Shown here: piece by piece, positions 17,843 through 26,158 of the stretch | Layout of the letters: every line of letters begins with the position of its first letter | How positions within the stretch are numbered: the stretch's first letter is position 1 | Made by a program: the position numbers and the translations under genes | Assembly (NCBI RefSeq): GCF_000023985.1 | Contig: NC_013156.1 | Location: forward strand, 360,363-424,362 | DNA length: 64,000 bases | Origin: Methanocaldococcus fervens AG86 | Lineage (GTDB): Archaea; AGJL01; Methanococci; Methanococcales; Methanocaldococcaceae | Direction: 5' to 3' | Notes under the pieces: model-generated | What the model saw: only the letters and a program-made list of their open reading frames with translations | Told to the model about the DNA's origin: nothing | The model's database searches: none

Positions 17843-19312
17843 TTAAATTACCTTAGCTAATAAGGAGACGATATTCATAACTTCAATATCTTTTTTCAGT
17901 TTATTTTCTTCTTTAAACTTCTTTAAACTATCTTTTATGTGATATTCACAGAACGGGCAAACCGTAATAACTGCATCTACATTTTCGTTATAAATCATCT
18001 TCGCCCTTCTCTTTCCTATTAAATTGGCAATATCTGGTTTTCCACTCCTAACTCCTCCTCCAGCCCCACAGCATCTTGCCTCTATATCAACAAATTCAAG
18101 TTCAGGAATGGTCTGCAAAATCTCTCTTGGTTGCTCATATATCTTCTGCCCTCTTCTTAAATGGCAAGGGTCGTGATAGGTAACTCTCATTTTTAACGAT
18201 TTGTATTTTAAAAGCCCTACTTCAGTTAAAACCTCTGTTATATCCTTAACTTCAAATTCTCTCTCCTTGTAATCATTTTTTAACGTGCTTCCGCATCCAG
18301 CACAGATGGTTACAACACAATCAACATCCAACTTATTAAAAATCTCCAAGTTTTTCCTCTTTAATTTCCCAGCAACATCTCTCTGCCCAGTTCTAAAAAA
18401 TGGAGAGCCACAGCAGACTTGATTTTTTGGGATTACTACGGAAACTCCATGGGCGTTTAAAACCTTTATGGCATCTTTTCCAACATTTTGCAATCTGAAA
18501 TCAACCAAACAGCCGGTAAAGAAAGCAACTCTTAGTTTCTCATTCTTGGCTGGATAGAAATCATTTACTTGCCTTAATAATGGAGTTTCCTCTTCAACAA
18601 CACTCCTGTTATATTTTAAAACATTTTCCCTAACTTTTAAATGGTTATCTACATAATAACCTCTGCTAAACGCCAAAGCTCTTAATTTTTCTATTGCCTT
18701 ATGGACAATATCAATCTCTCTTGGGCATACCTCAACACACTTAGCACACGTCGTGCAGTTATAGAGATTTTCAAAGTATGCAGTTACTTCCCTATTATCC
18801 TCATCCCTTTTATCAAATGCAAATCTTGCCAACTGCCTCATGAATGTAGGACCGGGATAATCGCTAACCTCTCGTGCTGGACATGTAGATAAGCAGGATA
18901 AACAATCAATACATCCTCTAAGCTCTTTATTCTCCTCTACGTATTTAGGTAGGATTATCTCAAGTTCTTCAGGATATTTTTTCCTTATGATATAATTTTT
19001 TATTCCCAATAATTTTTTGTAATACTCTTCTCTATCAACAATCAAATCCCTAATTACCTTAAATCCTCTTAATGGTTCAATAACCATATTATTTTCAACC
19101 TTTGTTTCACATGCTAATCTTGGCTCTCCATTTATAGTTACAGCGCAGGAACCACACTGCCCATTTCTACATGAAGCTCTAAATAAAATGTTTGCTCCAT
19201 AATTTTTGTTTATATACTCTAAAGCCTCCAATACAGTTATATTTTCTGGAACTTCGTAGCTTTCAAAATATTCTTTTTTTCCATCAAATCTTTTAACTGT
19301 TATCTTCACCAT
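17843..19312 (-). CDS. tfrB: Thiol:fumarate reductase subunit B
   Basis: A protein of 489 residues in three parts. Residues 1-100 are a succinate-dehydrogenase-type [2Fe-2S] domain (CRNGQCGSC...RLAC). About 130-205 holds two [4Fe-4S] ferredoxin motifs (CIDCLSCLSTCP and CTTCAKCVEVCP). The rest carries two CCG domains (VCCGSPF and CCGAGGGVR) like the heterodisulfide reductase HdrB. In methanogens TfrAB reduces fumarate with coenzymes M and B as donors, giving succinate and the heterodisulfide. The partner tfrA is not in the window. The stop of the upstream exchanger gene overlaps the first base of this ORF. Confidence 0.93.
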   Translation of the reverse strand: MVKITVKRFDGKKEYFESYEVPENITVLEALEYINKNYGANILFRASCRNGQCGSCAVTINGEPRLACETKVENNMVIEPLRGFKVIRDLIVDREEYYKKLLGIKNYIIRKKYPEELEIILPKYVEENKELRGCIDCLSCLSTCPAREVSDYPGPTFMRQLARFAFDKRDEDNREVTAYFENLYNCTTCAKCVEVCPREIDIVHKAIEKLRALAFSRGYYVDNHLKVRENVLKYNRSVVEEETPLLRQVNDFYPAKNEKLRVAFFTGCLVDFRLQNVGKDAIKVLNAHGVSVVIPKNQVCCGSPFFRTGQRDVAGKLKRKNLEIFNKLDVDCVVTICAGCGSTLKNDYKEREFEVKDITEVLTEVGLLKYKSLKMRVTYHDPCHLRRGQKIYEQPREILQTIPELEFVDIEARCCGAGGGVRSGKPDIANLIGKRRAKMIYNENVDAVITVCPFCEYHIKDSLKKFKEENKLKKDIEVMNIVSLLAKVI

Positions 19313-20220
19313 TATACCATCCCCAAAGAAATCAATGCTATTATATACATTATTAAGAATAAAAGTCCTTGTAATCTTCCAATTTTTGAATATCTTGCAA
19401 ACAAGTAAAGTAGAAGGCTCATAATCGCCAATATACTTATTTGAAGATGCTCTGGTGGAAGGTACATAAATAAGCTTCCGACGGCCAAAGCCCCTCCAAT
19501 ATCTGCTATGTTACTTCCAACAACGTTTCCTAAAACCATTCCTCCAAGCCTTCTTTTTGCTGCTGCTAAGGAAACCATTAATTCAGGAACTGAAGTTCCA
19601 AACGCTACCAGTGTAAATCCAATAATCCTATCAGAGACATTTAAAGCCAAAGCAATCTTTTTTGCTCCATCAATAAATAATTCAGCTCCAACTAAAACTC
19701 CCACTAAGCCCACGATTAACAAAACTAAGGAAAATGGCAATGATACTCCATTTTTATCTTCTTCACTAACTTCAACGTTCCCATTTTTTACAGTCCATCT
19801 TAAGTATATTAAAAAAATAGCTAATAAAATTATACCATCAATCCATGAAAAGCCGTTAAATCCAACAATTGCAGTAAGTACTACAAACAAAAGATAAACA
19901 AATATATTTCTCATCAAATTCTTATCAACTATTATTGGGCTTATGATCGCACTAAGCCCAAGAACTAATCCGATATTACAAATACAAGAACCAATCGCAT
20001 TCCCTATGGATATACCGGGAGCGTGTATATATGATGCGTAGGCAGAGGTTAATATCTCTGGTAAAGAAGTTCCAATAGCCATGACGGTAGCCCCAATTGC
20101 AAAGTTCGATATATTAAAATGCTTAGCTATCCTTTCTCCCCCTAAAACAAACCAGTCACTACCAAAGTATAGTAATATAAGCCCTAAAAGAAAATAAGCT
20201 ACTCCTAAAATCAGCATCAT
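19312..20220 (-). CDS. Sodium/calcium exchanger (NCX_Mj family)
   Basis: A protein of 302 residues, the length of the crystallised NCX_Mj. Two inverted alpha repeats are clear: ATVMAIGTSLPEILTSAYAS with GNAIGSCICNIGLVLGLSA, and LVAFGTSVPELMVSLAAAK with GNVVGSNIADIGGALA. The glutamates of GTSLPE and GTSVPE and the neighbouring Thr/Ser/Asn residues form the Na+ and Ca2+ sites. About ten transmembrane helices are expected. Two ATGs occur in tandem after AGGGAGAT. It overlaps tfrB by one base, so the two are probably co-transcribed. Confidence 0.93.
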   Translation of the reverse strand: MMLILGVAYFLLGLILLYFGSDWFVLGGERIAKHFNISNFAIGATVMAIGTSLPEILTSAYASYIHAPGISIGNAIGSCICNIGLVLGLSAIISPIIVDKNLMRNIFVYLLFVVLTAIVGFNGFSWIDGIILLAIFLIYLRWTVKNGNVEVSEEDKNGVSLPFSLVLLIVGLVGVLVGAELFIDGAKKIALALNVSDRIIGFTLVAFGTSVPELMVSLAAAKRRLGGMVLGNVVGSNIADIGGALAVGSLFMYLPPEHLQISILAIMSLLLYLFARYSKIGRLQGLLFLIMYIIALISLGMV

Positions 20221-20230
20221 ATCTCCCTAT

Positions 20231-21445
20231 CTACTTTATCTCTTTTAATAGATAAACCTTATCTCCCTCTCTAACCAGATGATTTAATTTAACCCCAACT
20301 CTATCTCCTTTTTTAGCAATTTCAACATCTTTATGGTTTATTTGCATTGATTTAACCTTCTCTTCAATACATCCTGTAGTTTTTCCAATTATCAATATGG
20401 TGTCTCCAATTTTTAAATCATGCCACAATTCAATCTCTGCCACACTAACTTTTTTGTAAAAGTTAACAACTTTCCCAATCTCAACCTTTCTGTAATTTGA
20501 TGCATTCCCCTCTATATCATATTGGAAGTCATGACCTTTATTTACATCTCTAAAGTAGAATCCAGTATCATAACCTCTATTATAAATTTTTTGAAGCTCT
20601 TTTTTAAAGTATGGGAGCTTTTCATAATAGCTACCATCTAAAACGCTATCTATAGCTTCCCTATAAACTTTCGTTGTTCTCATAACATAATCAGCATTTT
20701 TAGCCCTCCCCTCTATTTTAAATGAATCAAAAACTTCCATTAATTCTGGAATATGCTCTATCATACATAAATCTTTTGGAGACAGTAGATATTTTCCTTC
20801 ACAAATTACTTCATAGGTGCCATCATGATGCTTGTTAATTAATTTCCATCTTCTTCTACACGGCTGTAGGCAGTCTCCACAGTTTGCATTCCTATCAAAT
20901 AAATAAGCACTTAAAAAGCATCTTCCACTTATAGCCACACACAAAGCTCCATGAACAAATCCTTCCAACTCCAAATTAACATTATTTTTCTTTAAATTCT
21001 CTCTAATTTCTTTTATTTGGTTTAAAGTTAATTCTCTTGATAGTATAACTCTTTTAGCAAATTTTGAGTAAAACTTAGCTGTTAAAGAGTTTGTTATATT
21101 ACATTGAACGCTTGCATGAACCCTCAGCCCTAACTCATTTGCCAACTGCATAGTTCCTAAATCGCTAACGATTACAGCATCAACTTCAGCAGAATTTGCA
21201 AAATCTAAGATTTCTTCAACTTTCTTTAAATCATTTTCATAAATTACTGTATTCGTGCAGAGATAGACCTTTTTATTGTTGTTGTGAGCATATCTAATAC
21301 CTTCAATTAACTCTTCCCTTGTAAAGTTTTTTGCATTTGCTCTCATGTTTAGCTCTTTTAATCCACAATAGACTGCATCAGCTCCGTAATCAATAGCTGT
21401 TTTTAAACAAATTAAATCATTAGCTGGAGATAATAGCTCTACCAT
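20231..21445 (-). CDS. U32 family peptidase-like protein
   Basis: A protein of 404 residues, with N-terminal VELLSPANDLICLKTAIDYGADAVYCGLKELNMRA, HASVQCNITN, VHGALCVAISGRCFLSAYLFDRNANCGDCLQPCRRRW and a FKIEGRAK segment. These are U32 hallmarks. The four cysteines of CVAISGRC/CGDCLQPC fit the Fe-S cluster proposed for the U32 proteins that hydroxylate rRNA or tRNA (RlhA/TrhP), so RNA modification is more likely than proteolysis. A C-terminal OB-like domain follows. I chose the third start (ATG at 21445) because AAGTGAT fits it; a GTG at 21454 is possible. Confidence 0.85.
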   Translation of the reverse strand: MVELLSPANDLICLKTAIDYGADAVYCGLKELNMRANAKNFTREELIEGIRYAHNNNKKVYLCTNTVIYENDLKKVEEILDFANSAEVDAVIVSDLGTMQLANELGLRVHASVQCNITNSLTAKFYSKFAKRVILSRELTLNQIKEIRENLKKNNVNLELEGFVHGALCVAISGRCFLSAYLFDRNANCGDCLQPCRRRWKLINKHHDGTYEVICEGKYLLSPKDLCMIEHIPELMEVFDSFKIEGRAKNADYVMRTTKVYREAIDSVLDGSYYEKLPYFKKELQKIYNRGYDTGFYFRDVNKGHDFQYDIEGNASNYRKVEIGKVVNFYKKVSVAEIELWHDLKIGDTILIIGKTTGCIEEKVKSMQINHKDVEIAKKGDRVGVKLNHLVREGDKVYLLKEIK

Positions 21446-21547
21446 AAGCATCACTTAAAAAATTTTAAAATCTTTTAAATTGTATTTAAAGCATTAAAAT
21501 AGATAATAGGCAATATCCAATAATAGCCTCATCATATAAAAAAGTAT

Positions 21548-22303
21548 TTATTCAATAGGAACCACTACTGGAACTCCTCTAACACTTTCAATGTAGGCAT
21601 CAACTCCATAAACAGCCTTAATATTTTCTGGAGTTATTATACTTTTATCCCCCTCGGCGTAAATAATCCCGTCTTTAAGCATTATAAATTTATCTGAAAA
21701 TCTTAAAGCTAAGTTTAAATCATGCATAACCACAATTGAAGCAATGTTTTGAGATTTTGATACGTCCCTAATTAATTTCATAACTTCTAATTGATTTTTT
21801 AAATCTAAATTGTTTGTTGGCTCATCCAATAGCAAAATTTGCGGTTCTTGAACTAAAGCCCTTGCTATTATAACCTTCTGCAACTCTCCTCCACTTAACT
21901 CGTTGGTGTATCTTAAAGCGTAATCTTCCAAATTTAAAAGTTTTAAAACTTTGTGGGTTATTTCCAAATCTTTTTCAGAGACTTCCCATTTTATGTGGGG
22001 TTTCCTTCCCAGCAAAACTGTATCAAATACTGTTAAAAAATTCCTTTCAGCCCTTTGTGGAACATAACCAACTTTTTTTGCCAATTCAAGACCATTTAAT
22101 TTGTTTATATCGAAATTATCTATTAATATAGTTCCTCTTTTTGGTTTCAAAATTCTGTTTATACATTTTAGGAGTGTAGATTTTCCAGCACCATTAACAC
22201 CCAATATAGAAACAACTTCTCCTCTATTAACTTTAAACTTAATATTGTTCAATACTTTCCTACTTCTGTATGCAAATTCAACTCCATCAACAGAAAGAAT
22301 CAT
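21548..22303 (-). CDS. Iron/corrinoid ABC transporter, ATP-binding protein
   Basis: A protein of 251 residues with Walker [10 protein letters not shown] near residue 36, signature LSGGELQKV near 137, Walker [13 protein letters not shown] near 155 and the switch histidine in VVMHDLNL. It belongs to the FepC/BtuD group that energises uptake of iron chelates or B12. The FecCD-type permease is directly upstream with a 12-base gap, and binding lipoproteins lie upstream at 24.3-25.1 kb (remnants) and 28.9 kb (intact). Confidence 0.92.
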   Translation of the reverse strand: MILSVDGVEFAYRSRKVLNNIKFKVNRGEVVSILGVNGAGKSTLLKCINRILKPKRGTILIDNFDINKLNGLELAKKVGYVPQRAERNFLTVFDTVLLGRKPHIKWEVSEKDLEITHKVLKLLNLEDYALRYTNELSGGELQKVIIARALVQEPQILLLDEPTNNLDLKNQLEVMKLIRDVSKSQNIASIVVMHDLNLALRFSDKFIMLKDGIIYAEGDKSIITPENIKAVYGVDAYIESVRGVPVVVPIE

Positions 22304-22315
22304 TAAACCACCGTT

Positions 22316-23362
22316 TTATTTTTTATGCATCTTTAACAGCAGATATAGAAACATTGGAGCCCCTAAGAATGAAGTCAATATCCCTACTGGCAGTATTATT
22401 GGAGCTATAATTGTCCTTGCAAATGTATCGGCCACTAACAATAAAACAGCCCCAAGTAATGCAGATATTGGAATCAAAAACCTATAATCACCACCAATAC
22501 AAATTCTAACTATATGTGGGCAGATTAAACCAACAAACCCAATTATTCCTAAAAATGCAACATTTACACTTGTTAGCAGTGAGGCAACGAGCATGCCAAT
22601 TAACCTTGTTCTCTCCGTATCAACTCCCAAAGATTTTGCAGTTTCCTCTCCAGCTTCCAATGCATTGTAATCCCATCTTTTGTAAATAAAGTAGATTAAA
22701 GAAGGAATCATAACTGCAGCCATGATATAAATTTCAGTCCATATCGGCCTTCCCAAATCTCCAAAAGTCCAATAAACTATTGCCGCTAACTGTAGCTCAT
22801 CCGCAAAGTATTGAATAAGTGTAGTTCCCGCTGTAAATAATGAACTCATTGCAACTCCAGCTAAAATCATTGCTTCAGGAGTTAAACCTCTAAGCTTTGC
22901 AAGTAGTAAAATCACAATTACCCCAATTAAAGCTCCTAAAAATGCAAATATTGTTATTACATAGGGGTTGTTTACAAATATCCTACCTGTGCTTTCAGCC
23001 CCCCCAAAACCAAGTAGTATTATCGCTAATGCAGCCCCAAACATTGCTCCATGGGAAATTCCCATTGTAAATGGACTTGCAAGAGGGTTTCTTAAAATAC
23101 ATTGCATAACTGCCCCAGACACAGCTAATGAAATCCCTGCTATTATTGCTGCAAATATCCTTGGCAATCTTATATTCCAAATAACTAAGCTTATATTTCC
23201 TTTTTCATATCCCATTAATGCATTTACAACCTGATTAACAGTTAATTTGTAATCTCCAACGCACAATGCATATATTGCACTTAAAAATAGAATTATCAAT
23301 AATACAATTCCAAAAGTGATTTTCTTCTTTGTATATGCCTTATATTTCTCTGGAACATCCAT
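22316..23362 (-). CDS. Iron/corrinoid ABC transporter, FecCD-type permease
   Basis: A protein of 348 residues with about nine to ten hydrophobic helices. The blocks RLPRIFAAIIAGISLAVSGAVMQ, NPLASPFTMGISHGAMFGA and FVGLICPHIVRICIGGDYRFLIP are the standard BtuC/FecCD patterns, the last one being the coupling region. Together with the ATPase that follows it forms the membrane part of a metal-chelate importer. The substrate (ferric chelate, cobamide or another tetrapyrrole) cannot be settled. The ATG follows GTGAT. Confidence 0.92.
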   Translation of the reverse strand: MDVPEKYKAYTKKKITFGIVLLIILFLSAIYALCVGDYKLTVNQVVNALMGYEKGNISLVIWNIRLPRIFAAIIAGISLAVSGAVMQCILRNPLASPFTMGISHGAMFGAALAIILLGFGGAESTGRIFVNNPYVITIFAFLGALIGVIVILLLAKLRGLTPEAMILAGVAMSSLFTAGTTLIQYFADELQLAAIVYWTFGDLGRPIWTEIYIMAAVMIPSLIYFIYKRWDYNALEAGEETAKSLGVDTERTRLIGMLVASLLTSVNVAFLGIIGFVGLICPHIVRICIGGDYRFLIPISALLGAVLLLVADTFARTIIAPIILPVGILTSFLGAPMFLYLLLKMHKK

Positions 23363-23393
23363 ATTATCACATTTAAATTTTTATTAATTTTTA

Positions 23394-24275
23394 TTATCTT
23401 TTCATAATCATAAGCATCTTTGTATTAGGAGATAGAAATGGATAGTATCCTCTTGTTTCGATAATATTTATTTTTGTTTCATAATCGTTCGGAATTTTCA
23501 TTGCCAAAATACAGTCAATTCCCAAGTTAAATAAATATTTTGGATAAAAAGAGCATGAAGATCCATAAATAATCTTAAATCTTGCATTTTTGCAGTTTTT
23601 TAAGATATTTTTAAGAGTTCCATTGAGAATTGTCATTCCAGTAATAAATACAACATCTGCCTCTTTCAACACCTCTTTTGGGTCGTTATAAACATTAATT
23701 TTTGGTTTCTCTCTTTTTAATGAAAATACATCAAAATATTCCTTATCTAAAAGTTCTAAGCACCTTAATTCTTTAATTTTATCTTTTAAGTATGGAAATG
23801 TCCAATGTGCAAAGCCTACTATTGCAACAATATCATCTTTATCAACAATCTTTTTTCCTTCTTCCCCAATCAACTCACCAAATAAGTTATGTTTAATCTT
23901 TGATATTTCATTAACCACATAGCCATCTTTTTCAAGAAAATCTTTTGATAACAATTTATATGATAATGCTGAAAGAGTGGAGATCGCTATTGAGTTGTAT
24001 AAAAGTTCTTCTTTTTTGATGAATTCATTTATAATACTATAGGCATCTTTTCCAAAAATATCTAAGTTATTAATTTCTTTAAATAAATTCAATGGGATTT
24101 TTTCCTCCCCCATTCCTTTATATACCGCCGCACATACTCCACAGCCAATATCTTCATCATCGTATTTTACATAACTTGTAACCCATGGATGATAGTTAGA
24201 AACAATAATATCTTCAATATTACCAGATACAAGTTCGTTAACATCTTTAGCTGTTTTTAATATCAAATCTTTCAC
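23394..24275 (-). CDS. DUF364 putative heavy-metal chelation protein
   Basis: A protein of 293 residues. The C-terminal half has the DUF364 Rossmann-like pattern (VAIVGFAHWTFPYLK, ADVVFITGMTILNGTLKNIL, IIYGSSCSFYPKYLFNLGID), and the N-terminal half resembles the accompanying DUF4213 region. The family has been proposed to bind metals and is often next to metal-chelate ABC transporters, as here. The start is GTG with GGTGAT upstream. The first bases follow a decayed binding-protein gene, so the operon promoter is probably the one at 24850, and the intact downstream genes may still be read from it. Confidence 0.75.
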   Translation of the reverse strand: MKDLILKTAKDVNELVSGNIEDIIVSNYHPWVTSYVKYDDEDIGCGVCAAVYKGMGEEKIPLNLFKEINNLDIFGKDAYSIINEFIKKEELLYNSIAISTLSALSYKLLSKDFLEKDGYVVNEISKIKHNLFGELIGEEGKKIVDKDDIVAIVGFAHWTFPYLKDKIKELRCLELLDKEYFDVFSLKREKPKINVYNDPKEVLKEADVVFITGMTILNGTLKNILKNCKNARFKIIYGSSCSFYPKYLFNLGIDCILAMKIPNDYETKINIIETRGYYPFLSPNTKMLMIMKR

Positions 24276-24279
24276 AATA

Positions 24280-24805
24280 TCACCTTTCTACTGAAACTTT
24301 ATCAAATCTTCCATGAACTTCTTTGAATTTTTTAAGTTTTTTGTCATCTGGAATATTCCCTGTTCTTTTATCTAAATCTTCAAGATATGAGCTTATTGCA
24401 TTGATTAAATCTTCTGCTCTTGTCTCTTTTCCTAAAATGTTGTATCTTATCTGCCTCACTTGCATCCCATGGACCGACAAAGATAACATCTGGTTTTAAC
24501 TCTATGATTTTCTCAAGGTTTAATGTTTCTCTAGTTCTAACTATAGGTTTTTCTTGGAGTTCTGGATATGCGAGAATGTAAGGCAAATCTGAGTCAGTTG
24601 GCCATTTACCATTTCCAGTTCTCATCTTCGTAGATTCTCTAGGTTTGCTTCATCATGTAATAAGTAAACAAGCTCTCTCCCTGTGCATCCTAAGCCAATA
24701 ACTCTATTTACATTTTTTCCAACTGTTTGTATTCTGCTCCATGCATCCACAAAAACCGACTGCAACTATTAAAACTGTTAATAATCCTATTAGCTTTTTT
24801 AGCAT
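24280..24805 (-). pseudogene. Remnant of a metal-chelate binding lipoprotein (5' half)
   Basis: The reading begins [23 protein letters not shown], a lipoprotein signal identical by eye to that of the intact gene at 30047, then runs into stops. Fragments recognisable as the periplasmic-binding fold follow in different frames: a CTGRELVYL-like stretch near 24690, YPELQEKPIVRTRETLNLEKIIELKPDVIFVGPW near 24560-24480, and RTGNIPDDKKLKKFKEV near 24330. The C-terminal half is missing. At least two frameshifts and a 3' deletion are needed. No functional protein is expected. Confidence 0.8.
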
Positions 24806-24849
24806 ATTATCATCATTTTATGTTATAAGATATTACCAAAACTTTTTAA

Positions 24850-24872
24850 TACCAAATATAAATTTTATGGTA
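24850..24872. promoter_or_regulatory. Candidate metal-regulator operator, site 1
   Basis: A dyad TACCA-N13-TGGTA covers an AAATATAAATTT TATA-like core, about 45 bases upstream of the start of the remnant lipoprotein gene on the minus strand. Nearly the same 23-mer is at 30092 and a one-mismatch half-site version is at 25805. The regulator is unknown. Confidence 0.55.
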
Positions 24873-24899
24873 AAATTATGAAAAAAATAGAAACTGCAA

Positions 24900-25195
24900 T
24901 TATACATCAGATATATTATAGTCTTTTTTAATCTTGCTGTATATTCCATCAACACCATAAACAAACTTGAATATTTCATTTCCTTCTTTTTCCACATCTA
25001 TATTGGCAAACTTATCTGGATGTAAAGCTTTTGCATATGCGATAACATCAATTACAAACCCTTCTGGATAATAACCTACCCATCCAATTAACAACTTATA
25101 AACTCTCTTATTTTTAACAGCATTTATTGATTGCCATTGAGGGTCGTTTAATATATCTTGAGGATTGACATTACCAAATGCGTGAAGTATAAAGG
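24900..25195 (-). pseudogene. Remnant of a second metal-chelate binding protein (3' end)
   Basis: Read from about 25195 this strand encodes a typical class III binding-protein C-terminus: an ILNDPQWQSINAVKNKRVYKLL stretch, then GWVGYYPEGFVIDVIAYAKALHPDKF, and it ends in YNISDV and a stop at 24900. No start codon, signal peptide or N-terminal lobe precedes it. Instead it runs directly out of the HcgA-like remnant, as if a deletion had fused the two. It shares the late FPEQF/HPDKF block with the intact gene at 28935. Confidence 0.78.
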
Positions 25196-25725
25196 TTTTA
25201 CCTCTTTGAATACTTCGGGATTTATTGTTTCTAAACTGCTACAAACCTCTATAACTCCAAGTTCTTTCAATTTAACCAAATCATTGCTATTTAAACAGGG
25301 TCCTACATTCACCCACACATCCATTGATGATGCTTTTTTAATCGCTTTCACTGCCTCTATTACCTTTTCTCCTCCGCCTTCTAATAATGTCCCTCCACCA
25401 ATCTCAACCCTTTTTGTTCCTGTTGATTCTATAAGCTTTGCTGCAAGTTCTACTTCTTCAATCGTCAATGGCTTTTCTGCGAAATCAGGTCTATTCCCGC
25501 TGATCTAGCGCAATATTTGCATGGAGGACCTATCTTACATGAGGTTATTGAGCCAATAAATCCATCAAACTTAAAAATTGCTCCAACTTCATCATCCCTA
25601 ACTTTTGATGCAATTTTTGCAACTTCCAAAAATTCATTTATTGTTTTAACATTTTTTATGATGTATAAAGCTTCTTTAGGATTTATTGGATCTTTTAAAG
25701 CCTTTTGTAGGATTTCAGTTAACAT
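25195..25725 (-). pseudogene. Remnant of an HcgA-like radical SAM gene
   Basis: The first 86 codons from 25725 read MLTEILQKALKDPINPKEALYIIKNV and carry SCKIGPPCKYCARS, a CX5CX2C cysteine motif. This unusual spacing is known from HcgA, the radical SAM enzyme of FeGP-cofactor synthesis; BioB-like enzymes have CX3CX2C. A frameshift near 25480 moves the reading into LTIEEVELAAKLIESTGTKRVEIGGGTL, and the gene is cut at about 25195, after ETINPEVFKEVKP. A complete enzyme would need about 150 more residues. Either an old paralog or the only copy could be lost. Confidence 0.75.
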
Positions 25726-25804
25726 TTATATCACCATATTTGCTATCATTTGTCATTTTTACAATGTTTATATTAAATTATATTACACAAAGTAAAAATA
25801 TTAT

Positions 25805-25827
25805 TATCAAATATAAATTTTATGGTA
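25805..25827. promoter_or_regulatory. Candidate metal-regulator operator, site 2
   Basis: TATCA-N13-TGGTA, identical in its inner AAATATAAATTTTA to the sites at 24850 and 30092, 80 bases upstream of the HcgA-like remnant on the minus strand. The left half carries one change. It probably marks the old promoter of that gene. Confidence 0.5.
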
Positions 25828-25839
25828 AAATTATTAAAA

Positions 25840-26158
25840 TTAAACTCTTGAAATTAGAGATTACGTTTTTATGATATATTTTTGAAGGGTTAAAATTACT
25901 ATTTTCAAATTTAAAAATATGTTAAAACTTTTCTTAGAGTTTAAATAAACATAAAGGTCTTTTTTGATAAAATCCAATAATGACAAATTCTAATATAGTA
26001 ATAACTAGTAATAATATTTTTAAAAAAAATCGTAAAAGTTATATATTACTTTTTAGTTTTGCATATCTAGCATATTATGAAAAATAAGAAAAAATTAAGA
26101 TAAATTAATAAAGATATTGACATATTTATTATTAAAAATTAAAAAAAGGTGATGATGT
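25840..26158 (+). promoter_or_regulatory. S-layer gene promoter and leader region
   Basis: This 320-base gene-free stretch is very AT-rich. A purine-rich element followed by a TATA box (GTAAAAGTTATATATTAC) lies near 26030-26048, placing transcription start around 26072 and leaving a 5' leader of about 85 bases. AAAAAGGTGATGAT directly precedes the start codon. No other feature was seen. Confidence 0.6.

Noticed and set aside
19508-19897. Plus-strand open frame of 129 codons opposite the Na+/Ca2+ exchanger
   Set aside because: Shadow of the exchanger gene; no ribosome binding site or family resemblance.
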